From: Plasmodium brasilianum
Taxonomy: Eukaryota > Apicomplexa > Aconoidasida > Haemosporida > Plasmodiidae
NCBI RefSeq assembly: GCF_023973825.1
Contig: NC_090120.1
Location: forward strand, 1,640,501 to 1,704,500
DNA: 64,000 nt
Direction of reading: 5' to 3'
Below the pieces are notes generated by a model. The model searched no databases. It was not told where the DNA came from and worked only from the letters and a program-made list of their open reading frames with translations. This document shows positions 1 to 9,953 of this stretch, piece after piece; position 1 is the stretch's first letter, and every line of letters begins with the position of its first letter. The position numbers and the translations under genes were made by a program.

Positions 1-19
1 TTGTAACTGTTTTTTCGAG

Positions 20-120
20 AATATAAAATAATGTATAAGGAACAAAATGAAAACATAAGAGAAGATAATGCATACATTCAAAAGTTTGGGAGGACTCCAA
101 TAACGGACGAAAAAACTTAA
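20..120 (+). CDS. Terminal exon of a gene that starts upstream of the window (partial)
   Basis: An open frame runs from just after a T-rich acceptor (TTTTTTCGAG, AG at 18-19) to TAA at 118-120. It encodes about 33 residues ending FGRTPITDEKT and has the charged, varied composition of Plasmodium coding DNA rather than spacer. The exon enters in phase 1 (two bases complete the first codon). An in-frame ATG at 31 would give only 29 residues, so a last exon is more likely than a separate gene. The product is not recognised. The remaining exons would lie left of position 1. Confidence 0.5.
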
Positions 121-234
121 GAAATTAAAAAGAATACAATTTTTGAAAAGGGAAAAGAAAACAAAAATATTATGATGATTACTCACAGTATCAAAAAATT
201 AAATCAAAACAAATGAAATAATAACAAAAAATAA

Positions 235-350
235 AAATGAAATGGTAATAATAAAACAAAATGAAATGGTAATAATAAAACAAAATGAAATGGTAATAAT
301 AAAACAAAATGAAATGGTAATAATAAAACAAAATGAAATGGTAATAATAA
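235..350. repeat. 24-bp minisatellite, about 5 copies
   Basis: Five near-perfect copies of a 24-bp unit containing GAAATGGTAATAATAAAAC, the last running into a poly(A) tract at about 349-367. Because 24 is a multiple of 3 the repeat stays open in several frames and creates spurious minus-strand open frames (ITISFCFI-type repeats). The rest of 121-813 is AT-rich spacer with a poly(T) run at about 592-612 and no gene that I can support. Confidence 0.85.
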
Positions 351-813
351 AAAAAAAAAAAAAAAAAATGTAAACGAGTGAATGAACGAATAAATAAATA
401 AATATATGAATGACTGCAAAAATATAGTATAAATATATAAAATAAGTTGCCTCCACTAGTAAATTTGTCTCAATATATTTAAGGCAATGTATAATAAAAT
501 AAGGACGAATAATTGCTTTTTCCATAAAAGCGTTTGAATAATTGGTTCATGTGAGCAAGCACATTTTTGTATGAACATGTGCATACATACATTTTTTTTT
601 TTTTTTTTTTTGTGGCTTCCCATAAGCTTGTGCAATAAGAACAGAGTTATGTTCCGCCAACTGAAATAGGTTTCTATATTTTATGTCATAGAATATTATA
701 TATAGGAAAGTTATTAATAAATATTAATAATTTGAAAAAAAAAAAAAAATCTGTATAATGTTTTATAATATTTTATTATAATACTCCATAATGTTCCAAA
801 ATGAACAATCATC

Positions 814-1170
814 TCATTTCTTTAATTTTTTATTAACCTCGGGTAAGGTTTTTTTATGACGACTCTTAAAATGTTCGATTATGCCCTTACATGCGAAATA
901 AATTATTGAGAAAGTTAACAATATAGATATGAATTGAACGTTATATCCCATATTTTTAAGTCTTTCTTTTTTTAAATCTCTGATTCTCTTATCAACATTA
1001 ATAGCACTTACAACAGTTGCTTCGTCATTTTTTGAATATCCTGAATTAAATAAATAATTATATATACTCTTCTTATATAACTCTATCACCTTTTCTGCCT
1101 CAAGTTTAAATATGGTATTATCCAAATCTACTACTATCTCACCGTTGTAAAATTGAGGAGGTACCAACAT
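814..1170 (-). CDS. Small conserved-looking protein with one C-terminal membrane segment
   Basis: Single open frame of 118 residues starting MLVPPQFYNGEIVVDLDNT. It has a soluble, charged N-terminal two-thirds, a hydrophobic stretch at about residues 79-97 (VQFISILLTFSIIYFACKG) long enough to span a membrane, and a basic tail rich in Lys and Arg. This is the layout of a tail-anchored or single-pass protein whose short basic end faces the cytosol. The start is the only ATG giving the full frame; an upstream exon on the minus strand cannot be excluded, because the sequence just beyond (1171-1290) is less AT-biased than spacer. I do not recognise the family. Confidence 0.6.
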   Translation of the reverse strand: MLVPPQFYNGEIVVDLDNTIFKLEAEKVIELYKKSIYNYLFNSGYSKNDEATVVSAINVDKRIRDLKKERLKNMGYNVQFISILLTFSIIYFACKGIIEHFKSRHKKTLPEVNKKLKK

Positions 1171-2680
1171 TATGATATTAATACGCTCAAAAAAAAAAAG
1201 CTGAATATCTGTTCACAAATCTTCGCCTTCTACTTTTATCTCTCCTCGACAAGTTGTTCTATTATAATAACCCTCGGGAAGTTGAAAAAAAAAAAATACA
1301 AAAAAAAAATACAAACGAAAATTCGATCAAAAATGCAAACGACAATACAAACGGAAATGCGAACAAAAATAAAAACAAAAAAAATGGGAAAAATGCGAAA
1401 AATGCGAAAAATGCTTAAGGTAAAAGAATACGGCTAACATGGGCCGCAAATTTTTAAGATTCCTCTACTTTCTCGACTTTGCCAGAATTGCACATGAAAG
1501 AACACATGTGTGTGCACACAAATTCAAAGGTATGTATGTATGTATATACATATAAGCATGTACCTAAATAAACATTTATGTATATATATACATACACTTT
1601 CACAAACACATACGCATATATACGTAAATGTATATCACTCCAAGCACATGTCGAAACATTTATCGAACTTTTTCCTCACATAAATAAACCATTCAAATAT
1701 TGTATGTTCACCGATATATACTAACATTATCGCTCGAAAAAAAAAAAATAAAAAAAAAGACTTTTCCTTATTGTAATTTTTTTTTATCAAATATACGTAT
1801 TGGTGTATATAACACGGATAGGAACACACTTTGAGATATGTAAACATATATGTATATATGTATATATGTATATATATATTGTATATATTTTGTATATATA
1901 TTGTATATATATTGTATATATATTGTATATATATTGTATATATATTGTATATATATTGTATATATATTGTATATATATTGTATATATATTGTATATATAT
2001 TGTATATATATGTACGTATATGTATGTACATAAGTATATGTTTTTTTCTGCAAACATTTCTGACTTGTTTTATTGCGTCTCTTGGGCTATACGCGTACGT
2101 TCAGGTGGGTATGTATAAAACTATGTTCACTTAAAAAGGGAAAAGAAAAGGAAAAAAATATAGAAACAAAAATGAAAATAAAAATTTTTCATTGTTAAAA
2201 GGTAAGAATTTTGTAGTCGATCAGTTAATGCATAAATGGTGTTGTGCATAAATAGTGTTGTGCATAAATAGTGTTGTACAAAAATGGTGTTACTCAAAAA
2301 TGGCATTATTCTAATATAATCTTTTCAAAGGTAAGAATAAAAAGGAAATATAATTAATAACATGGTTATATATCAAGTTTTTAACTTCTCGAAAAAAGTA
2401 CAATAATTATTTATATATGAACAGAAATAAATAAAATTGTAAAAATACACTAAGATTATTATTGTATATACTTTATTAAAGAGAAAACAGCATAAGAAAC
2501 AAAAAAAGGGTAAAACTCAAAATTGAAATAATAGTTAATCCAATAGTTAAAATTAAAATAATCAAAATCAAAATTAAAAAAATAAGGACTAATATTAAAA
2601 CAAACTAATAAAATAATTATTTTTGAAATACTGAAATGATACAAATATGGGAATGTTATTACTAATTAAAAAAGAAAAGC

Positions 2681-2721
<41 letters not shown>

Positions 2722-3315
2722 TATACCAAACATTTTATATATTCTAAACTTTAAATAAATTTTTATGTATTTAATGAAAATTTCGGTTTAACCTTATTTT
2801 TATTCTGGTTTAGCAGTGTGAAACTGTTTTAACACATGTACAGACGTATTGCAGTGATACACATAGTATATATATCAAGTGTTTGTTATATTCACATATG
2901 TACGTATTTATGAACATATATGTACATGTAAGTATAAAGCCTATACCTACATTTGCGTACATATTTGAAAGCACCGACCATCTGTTAAGCGAACAAATAG
3001 GTTTCTTTACAACTAATTTGCAATTTTTCCTTTTCGTGCTGAAAAAGGATTAATATGTACATACGTATTCCATAAATTTTAATATATACATATATATACA
3101 TATATTTATGTTCATGTACCTAGGTTTATATTACTTGCGCGTGCTAGATAAATCATTATTTCAATTACATTTATTTCTCTAACCTATATTCCGAATTGTA
3201 CCCGCGAATTAGTAAAGATAGTTCATTATGCAGTTATTCTACAATTACTATTATTGTCTATGGGGCATGCTATTATTATACCTTCTCCAAATAGAACAGA
3301 ATATTGTTAAGACGA

Positions 3316-3471
3316 AGAAAAACAAACAAACAAACAAACAAACAAACAAACAAACAAACAAACAAACAAACAAACAAACAAACAAACAAACAAACAAACA
3401 AACAAACAAACAAACAAACAAACAAACAAACAAACAAACAAACAAAACAAACAAACAAACAAAACAAACAA
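3316..3471. repeat. (AAAC)n microsatellite, more than 35 units
   Basis: Uninterrupted AAAC units (read AAACAAACAAAC) for about 130 bp, followed by slightly imperfect copies. It produces poly-(KQTN) and poly-(CLFV) frames on the two strands that are not genes. Confidence 0.95.
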
Positions 3472-4307
3472 GCATTTTTCTAAACTGGTGTTTACTTACA
3501 GGTAAACATGTGTATTCAGTCTACCTGTTTATATAATATTTAAAACGACTATTAACGTTTATTTGTTGTATGTATTATTAATCTTAAAAAAAAATATATA
3601 TAGTGGGGGTAGTTAAAACGTTGAGGAGCCACCTCGAAGGATGGTCAAGCTTGGAATATATACATATCTGTAGCATGTACATATGTGCATGTATTCCATT
3701 TCTACCTAAACAAAATATGCATTATGCCTAGTAATGCGCGTGTTTTCAAAAGATAAAGCATTTTTCCTATATTTCACACTTTGAAACCTTCCCTTTTTAT
3801 TTTTCGCCCTTTGTTTTGTATTCTTATTTTGTTTACATATTCGCATATTAGCGTACTCATTTATTCATGTACACTACTGTTACTATTTTTTTTTATTATT
3901 TCTTTTTCTTTTTTTATAATATAATGTTCTAAACATTCCTGAGATATTCAAAAAGAAAAAAAAAAAAAAGCCTTTTCCTTACATTTATGAGTGAGAAAAT
4001 GTACAAACGGGCAAGTGCGCAATGATACAAGAATGCACGAATACAGAAGTACAATCGTATAAACAAATGTATATATTCTCATAAGTAATAGTTTTCCAAA
4101 AAAGGAGCAAACGCGATATTTCCCTTTTTCCGCGGAAAATGAGAACAGAGGATACGCACTATGCGTACTGTACGTGTAATACTTAAAAAAAAAAAAAAAA
4201 AAAAAAAAGAGAACATAATAAAATATAATATAACCAATTAAAATAAAATAATTTGCCAGTTGTGAAAAAAATTCCAATTAAAGGTAAATATTGCGAATAA
4301 AAATAAA

Positions 4308-4420
4308 AACTAAGAATAAAGAGAACAACTGAGAATAAAGAGAACAACTGAGAATAAAGAGAACAACTGAGAATAAAGAGAACAACTGAGAATAGAGAGA
4401 ACAACTGAGAATAGAGAGAA
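4308..4420. repeat. 19-bp minisatellite, about 6 copies
   Basis: Tandem copies of GAATAAAGAGAACAACTGA with one substitution in the last copies (AATAGAG). It lies about 200 bp downstream of the stop codon of the 1396-residue minus-strand gene, in its likely 3' untranslated region. Confidence 0.85.
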
Positions 4421-4616
4421 AAAAAATGAACAAAATGAGCTACGGAAAATATGATATAAATGGGAGGTCATGCTCGTGGGTGAGTGCACATTAGCAATAT
4501 TATCTATATGAACAATACATAATAAAAAAAAAAAAAAAAAAAAAATAGAATATTTCCTTAAAAAAAAGGTATAAAAAGATGCCCCGCCTTTCCATCAAAA
4601 CGTATTTTAATTATTT

Positions 4617-7600
4617 TTACATTTGAACCCTCTGTAGCACTTGCATCAATTGTGCATAAGCCTTCCAATCAAATATTTGGCAAGGTATAAAGAATGCTCT
4701 GTTGTGTTTCATATTTATACATGAGTTAACAATAAAATGGTAATTATCTTTACTAATGTACATTTCATTTTTGACTATATACCACATCAACTGATTGAGT
4801 ATCAACACCACTTCTTCTGACGAAATATTATTTAATGAAATTAAAATATATATCCTAGAAACAGCCTCAAACATCTCTAATATATTTATTTCTGTTAAGT
4901 CGGAAAAGCATATTTTCCGCAAATCGGAAATAAAAAAGGACAACGAGTAATGATAAAATTCGATGATTTTTTTTTTATTTTTCTCCCCCTCGTCTGAAGT
5001 ATGACCAACGCATGAGTCTATGTTCGGATGACCAGCCACAATGCAACTACTACTTTTTTTACTCAATCCATTCTTATCTATGTTTTCGTAAAAATGCAAA
5101 GCTGATATAAAGTAAGATAGGGCACGGACCAGATGTATGACCTCGGAATCACTCAACCGTCCTTCATAATACCTCGACTTGTAAACGGAAAAAAAAGAAA
5201 TGATACTGTCCATAAGACCTAATAATGTTGCACTGATCTCCTTCGAAATAGCAATACTACCCCGTGCAACTATATCCGAAGAGTTGTTACTAAGAGTGTC
5301 GGGGGAAAGGTTAAGGCAAGAATCGTAATAATTTGTTGCACCGATGCAGTTGGTTGCTCCGAGATAATTCGTTGCACTACTGCTATTTGTTCCACCGCTA
5401 TAATTTCCTCGCCCTCTTATCATGTTGTATGTATATAACGAGAGGGTAAGGAGCATAATGTTTATGTTGCATGTGAATATGGTAGTACTGAAATTTAGTT
5501 TGATAGTGTCAAAAAAATTTTGAAATATTAAAAATAGCGTGTTAAAAATTGAATTGCTTAATAGATAGCTATTATTACAAAGAAGATTTTTATCACTTGT
5601 CTTCCATTCATTTTGAGGTAGCTGACGATTGTGCTCTTTACTGCCCTTAATCAGATTGTAATAGAGAAATACATAACTGCTTAGTTTTTCCTTTCTCCTT
5701 ATAACTTCGTAGTTGAGTGGTACAATTTTCGAGTAATGAAACAACATGATCTTTTTATTACAGCCATTTAAGGAGTTCATAATAACTAAAAATTTCAAGT
5801 AAAGAAAGGAAAGCACGAATAAGATGTCTTCACTTACTTTTGTGCAAATATCTAGTAGCAGTATCTTTTTAAAACTTGTTATATATTCATTTATAAAATA
5901 TATACAATTGGTTAAAAATGTGAGAGAAACCTTTTTAAGTATTATTTTTTCATAATGATATAAAAATTTATTTAAATCGTCTCTATTGCAGATAAATAAA
6001 TCTTTTACATCTATTGCACTTAAGCGAACTAATCCGCTTCCTATGTAAGCAGTATCTATATGCGCTTCATTTCCGTTGGTACTATTGTCTATCTCATTAT
6101 AGCGCTCGGAAGAGCTCAACTCCTTAATACATATATTTTCATCAACTCTGTGAGTGTTCATCTTAATGAGTATATCAAATGTAACTTCTTCATCATTAAA
6201 GTCTATTTTGTCATTGGACTGTTTCTCATTTTTCATCAAGTCGAATAGATCATTCCTCCGGAAGAAGGGGAACGCTACAAATTCGCTTATCATTGTGATA
6301 ATATTATGAAAAATAAGAAAATTTATCACATGAATGTTCACTTGTAGTAACCGCTTATGGCGCAGACTGTTATTATCCCGTGTGCAGGAAGATTTACCCA
6401 AACGTTCTCCTGCCAGCTGCTCATGCAAATGCATATGTTTATGCACATATTCATGCCTACGCTCATGTTCACACTCATGATCATATTCTTCTAATCCGTT
6501 TAACGTTTTTTCCGCTTTAAAAATATCATTAAAGTTGTAATAATCATTTGTTAGACATAATTTTACATTTTCGTAAAATTCTGAACTGTTCATGTTATTT
6601 AATGAAGACAACACTATTTGTAGTTCTTCAAAATTTAATTTCAAGACGGCAATTTTTCGCGGTTCTTGTAAAATTTTTCGAATATTTGTTAAACATGTTA
6701 AACTTGATGAATTTGTTGATCTCTCTAATTTTGCCAATTTTTCTAAATTTATCGAACTTGTCAACTTTTTCTCCTTTTCTTGTATTTCTTTGCTAAGTTG
6801 AAAAGGAAAGTGCTTGATCATTTCACGAAAAATGCTATTACTTTTTTTATCCGTTAAAAAATAAAAGCATTGGAAGATCAGTAAAAAATCCTCTTTCTTA
6901 TAAAAGGGCAAATGCCGCTTGGAATAAAAAATGATCAAAGCTTTATTTATACGAATGTTGTTTTGTAGGCATATTTTTAAAAAAATTATGTTATTCGTTA
7001 TATCTATCATGGTGGCATCCCTGCTAGGGTTGTTCGTATGCCCCTCTCTTTCCTTTCCTCTTGTTGCTATATTTGCATTTCCTTCTTCTATTCCTTGTGC
7101 TATTCCTGTTGCTGTTTCTTTTGCTATTCCTTGTGCTATTCCTCTTGCTTTCGTGCTTTCCTTTTCCGCCTTCCTCGCTGACCAATAATGACTATCCGCT
7201 GTTCCACCCACATATGCACCCGTTCCACTGCCCGAAGTAATTCTTATGTTGAAAAAATAAATTAACAATGCATGAACAAAGTCATCATAATTATTTTTCC
7301 AAGTTCCATAAATTTTTAAAAGTATTAATACCTGCTCAATACTTAGTAACTGCAATTGGCACAAAAAATTTTGCATTAATTTATTTAGCACTTCAAGTGG
7401 TAAGGAATTTTGCAGGTAAAAAAATGCAATGATAAAAATACTTTCCTTTAGGCTAAAAGAAAGACTAATGAACTCTATTCGGTTTAGCAAGTTTGCGTAA
7501 AGTAAGCGATTGGAGCAGCTTCGTCTGTAAAGATCAGCACTACCGTAGTGGCTTCTGTCATTACCATCATTTACACCACTGCTATTATTTTTATTTCCCA

Positions 7601-8807
7601 CGATTTCTGCATCCACATAGACCGCGTCTACTAACCTTTCTAAGATAACTCTATCCCCAGGGGTAATTACCCCCCCTTTCCTCGAAAAATCCTTCTTTTC
7701 GTGTTTTACACTATTGAAGATGGTGTAGCTATTCCGAAAGTTAGGATAGTCATGATTTGAGTGCACTACGCCGATATTTTTCTTACATCCCATGTGCTCA
7801 TATACATCGATCTCCGTTTTTCCCAATATGCCTACTTCCCCCTCGTGGAATAATCCCCTCGAATGGCATAACAATACTTCCACAATTTGACGGCTGCTCA
7901 AATTTTTAATAGGCTTTTTTCTATTCAAGTAATTAAAATAAACATTCTTGTTACAGTCAATGGTTTCTAGAAATTGCGAATAGTTAGAATCATTGAAATG
8001 ATTGAAAAAGTAAATATCTTCATCTGCAAAGTAGTAATCATTCTGTACTTCCAATGTAACACGAGGATCATTTGGGGGAAACATCTTACTGTATTGGTTT
8101 TTTCCTCCAATTTTAGCTAAATCCCTGTCGTCCTCAAGCACCTCGGTGTTTGTTGCACTTCCATTGTTCCCATCCTCTTCAAACATATCGTAATAATTGT
8201 CTATATGAAAAATATCTCTATCACTTCCAAGAGATGTGTTGAATCTTTTCTCTACTACAATTGTCTTCGTTTCTGCCGTTTTACTATTAGTATAGTTTAT
8301 CTTTTCCACGTCCCACTTATCATAAGAATTAATGGATTCATACAGTTCATATAATTTTTTTTTATCTAGGTTCACATTCTTCATAGTTCTATTGCCCATA
8401 TGAAACAAGTTGAACTTCTCTTTGTCATTGTTACTGTTACTACAACTATTATTAATGTTATCCCCTTTCTCTATTTCGTCCTCTTCCACGACTTCCTCAT
8501 TAACATTTCTTTCAACACTTCTGTCATCATTTATACAACTTACTAGCTCACCTCTTAGTTGTTCCTTCCTTTTTTTGTTCTTCTTGTCTTTCCTGATCAA
8601 GTAATTTATTTCGTTAATATCAACGTCATCCTTTTTTATTTGTGTGTTCCTTTTTAACTCTTGTATCTCTTTCCTCCATTTATTTGATGCCTTACTGTTA
8701 CCTAAAATTTCTTCAATCCCTTCACTAAAACTATTGAAACATTTACGTACATAACTTGAACCATTCTTCAACAACAATAGGGAACAACTCCTCTGGAGGA
8801 TGGGCAT
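4617..8807 (-). CDS. Large conserved-type Plasmodium protein, 1396 residues, possible mitochondrial helical-repeat protein
   Basis: One uninterrupted frame, starting at ATG 8807 (MPILQRSCSLLLL) and ending TGA at 4617. The first 30 residues carry Arg and Lys with Ser, Leu and few acids, like a mitochondrial presequence. Residues about 40-250 are hydrophilic and acidic. From about residue 290 there are blocks of predicted helices of 30-40 residues (for example SLPLEVLNKLMQNFLCQLQL and LLSIEQVLILLKIYG), separated by Asn/Ser/Gly-rich and Glu-rich inserts (about 530-600 and 1090-1130). This resembles the divergent helical repeats of organellar RNA-binding proteins, but I see no C-terminal RAP domain, so the function is inference. 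The C-terminal 100 residues are again helical and end LMQVLQRVQM. No introns are needed. Confidence 0.85.
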   Translation of the reverse strand: MPILQRSCSLLLLKNGSSYVRKCFNSFSEGIEEILGNSKASNKWRKEIQELKRNTQIKKDDVDINEINYLIRKDKKNKKRKEQLRGELVSCINDDRSVERNVNEEVVEEDEIEKGDNINNSCSNSNNDKEKFNLFHMGNRTMKNVNLDKKKLYELYESINSYDKWDVEKINYTNSKTAETKTIVVEKRFNTSLGSDRDIFHIDNYYDMFEEDGNNGSATNTEVLEDDRDLAKIGGKNQYSKMFPPNDPRVTLEVQNDYYFADEDIYFFNHFNDSNYSQFLETIDCNKNVYFNYLNRKKPIKNLSSRQIVEVLLCHSRGLFHEGEVGILGKTEIDVYEHMGCKKNIGVVHSNHDYPNFRNSYTIFNSVKHEKKDFSRKGGVITPGDRVILERLVDAVYVDAEIVGNKNNSSGVNDGNDRSHYGSADLYRRSCSNRLLYANLLNRIEFISLSFSLKESIFIIAFFYLQNSLPLEVLNKLMQNFLCQLQLLSIEQVLILLKIYGTWKNNYDDFVHALLIYFFNIRITSGSGTGAYVGGTADSHYWSARKAEKESTKARGIAQGIAKETATGIAQGIEEGNANIATRGKEREGHTNNPSRDATMIDITNNIIFLKICLQNNIRINKALIIFYSKRHLPFYKKEDFLLIFQCFYFLTDKKSNSIFREMIKHFPFQLSKEIQEKEKKLTSSINLEKLAKLERSTNSSSLTCLTNIRKILQEPRKIAVLKLNFEELQIVLSSLNNMNSSEFYENVKLCLTNDYYNFNDIFKAEKTLNGLEEYDHECEHERRHEYVHKHMHLHEQLAGERLGKSSCTRDNNSLRHKRLLQVNIHVINFLIFHNIITMISEFVAFPFFRRNDLFDLMKNEKQSNDKIDFNDEEVTFDILIKMNTHRVDENICIKELSSSERYNEIDNSTNGNEAHIDTAYIGSGLVRLSAIDVKDLFICNRDDLNKFLYHYEKIILKKVSLTFLTNCIYFINEYITSFKKILLLDICTKVSEDILFVLSFLYLKFLVIMNSLNGCNKKIMLFHYSKIVPLNYEVIRRKEKLSSYVFLYYNLIKGSKEHNRQLPQNEWKTSDKNLLCNNSYLLSNSIFNTLFLIFQNFFDTIKLNFSTTIFTCNINIMLLTLSLYTYNMIRGRGNYSGGTNSSSATNYLGATNCIGATNYYDSCLNLSPDTLSNNSSDIVARGSIAISKEISATLLGLMDSIISFFSVYKSRYYEGRLSDSEVIHLVRALSYFISALHFYENIDKNGLSKKSSSCIVAGHPNIDSCVGHTSDEGEKNKKKIIEFYHYSLSFFISDLRKICFSDLTEINILEMFEAVSRIYILISLNNISSEEVVLILNQLMWYIVKNEMYISKDNYHFIVNSCINMKHNRAFFIPCQIFDWKAYAQLMQVLQRVQM

Positions 8808-8849
8808 TTTTACGACTCTTCTACTCGTTTATCTGCACTATTATTTGTT

Positions 8850-8995
8850 TATCTTCACTTCGATTTGCTTCTCTATACTTCGACTTGCTTCTCTATACTT
8901 CGACTTGCTTCTCTATACTTCGACTTGCTTCTCTATACTTCGATTTGCTTCTCTATACTTCGACTTACTTCTCTATACTTCGACTTGCTTCTCTA
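8850..8995. repeat. 20-bp minisatellite, about 7 copies
   Basis: Tandem CTTCGACTTGCTTCTCTATA units with a few substitutions, immediately upstream of the start codon of the 1396-residue minus-strand gene (about 45 bp away), so probably in its 5' untranslated region or promoter. Confidence 0.9.
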
Positions 8996-9417
8996 CACTG
9001 CTTTTTTCCTTTTTTTTTTTTCTCCCCCACCGTGCACTCCCCTTTCCAGGGGTATTTTATAATGACCTTGACTTTTTTCTATAAATCAAAAGCACGATTT
9101 TTTGGCGTTTTATCAGCTATTTATCACCTTTTTATCGGCTATTTATCACCTTTTTATCGGCTATTTATTGACTATTTATTGACTATTTATTGCCAATTTA
9201 TTGCCAATTTATTGCCAATTTATTGCTGATTTACTGGGTTTTCTATGCCCCCCTTCTGTGTTTACATTTTACCGTTATACGAAAAGGAGAAGAAGGGAAT
9301 GAAAAGATTTTCTGCTATGTTAGTAGTGCATTCCGCCAAGTGTGCATATACATCTGTGTTATTCCGCATGTACATATAATATTGCAGGGGAATGTATTCT
9401 TTTACACTACATTTTAT

Positions 9418-9530
9418 TTATTTATCCATCTACATATTTATCCATCTACATATTTATCCATCTACATATTTATCCATCTACATATTTATCCATCTACATA
9501 TTTATCCATCTACATATTTATCCATCTATT
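9418..9530. repeat. 16-bp minisatellite, about 7 copies
   Basis: Tandem copies of ATTTATCCATCTACAT, nearly identical. The 16-bp unit is open in all three forward frames and gives the overlapping YPSTYLSIYIFIHLHI-type translations, which are not genes. Confidence 0.9.
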
Positions 9531-9654
9531 TTGTTATCTATCTATTTATTTTATTTTTTTTCACGAGAAAAAGGAGAAAGGGCAGATTAAAAAAATGATG
9601 ACTCGGTCAGGTGAAACATAAGAAAAAAAAAATTAATAATAATTAAACAAAAAA

Positions 9655-9885
9655 CGAATAGTCAAATAAGCAATAAACGAATAGTCAAATAAGCAATAAA
9701 CGAATAGTCAAATAAGCAATAAACGAACAGTCAAATAAGCAATAAACGAATAGTCAAATAAGCAATAAACGAATAGTCAAATAAGCAATAAACGAATAGT
9801 CAAATAAGCAATAAACGAACAGTCAAATAAGCAATAAACGAATAGTCAAATAAGCAATAAACGAATAGTCAAATAAGCAAAAAAA
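9655..9885. repeat. 23-bp minisatellite, about 10 copies, upstream of the kinase gene
   Basis: About ten copies of a 23-bp unit containing AAATAAGCAATAAACGAA followed by TAGTC or, in two copies, CAGTC. It ends about 70 bp before the kinase start codon. Copies are nearly identical, which suggests recent expansion or homogenisation. Confidence 0.9.
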
Positions 9886-9953
9886 GGAATAAGCAAATGC
9901 AGAAAAGGCAAAACTGATCATATATTCGCGGACGGCTTAACATTTGCAGCAGT

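Larger units (their letters stand above)
1171..4616. other. 3.4-kb repeat-rich spacer, no confident gene
   Basis: The stretch is dominated by low-complexity DNA: A-rich simple sequence at 1280-1430, a 12-bp TATATTGTATAT array at 1867-2010, a run of about 40 T at 2681-2720, (AAAC)n at 3316-3471, and a 19-bp array at 4308-4420. Two islands of mixed composition look exon-like: a plus-strand ATG frame at 1439-1530 that ends at a GTATGT donor, and a minus-strand pair of blocks (1635-1732 and 2030-2057, see findings). Neither could be tied to a known family. Confidence 0.6.
8808..9953. other. Divergent intergenic region between the 1396-residue gene (-) and the kinase gene (+)
   Basis: It lies between two genes pointing outwards, so it should hold both promoters. 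The sequence is almost wholly tandem repeats (20-, 16- and 23-bp units, listed separately), plus a pyrimidine-rich block at 9001-9050 and TTTATTG-type repeats at 9115-9235. Several long frames cross it (runs of SILRLASLY or YPSTYLSI) but they are repeat translations. No promoter motif could be recognised. Confidence 0.7.

Noticed and set aside
9655..9885. Possible CRISPR-like direct repeats
   Set aside because: Copies are head-to-tail without spacers, and the host is a eukaryote; this is a minisatellite. The same holds for the other arrays in the window.
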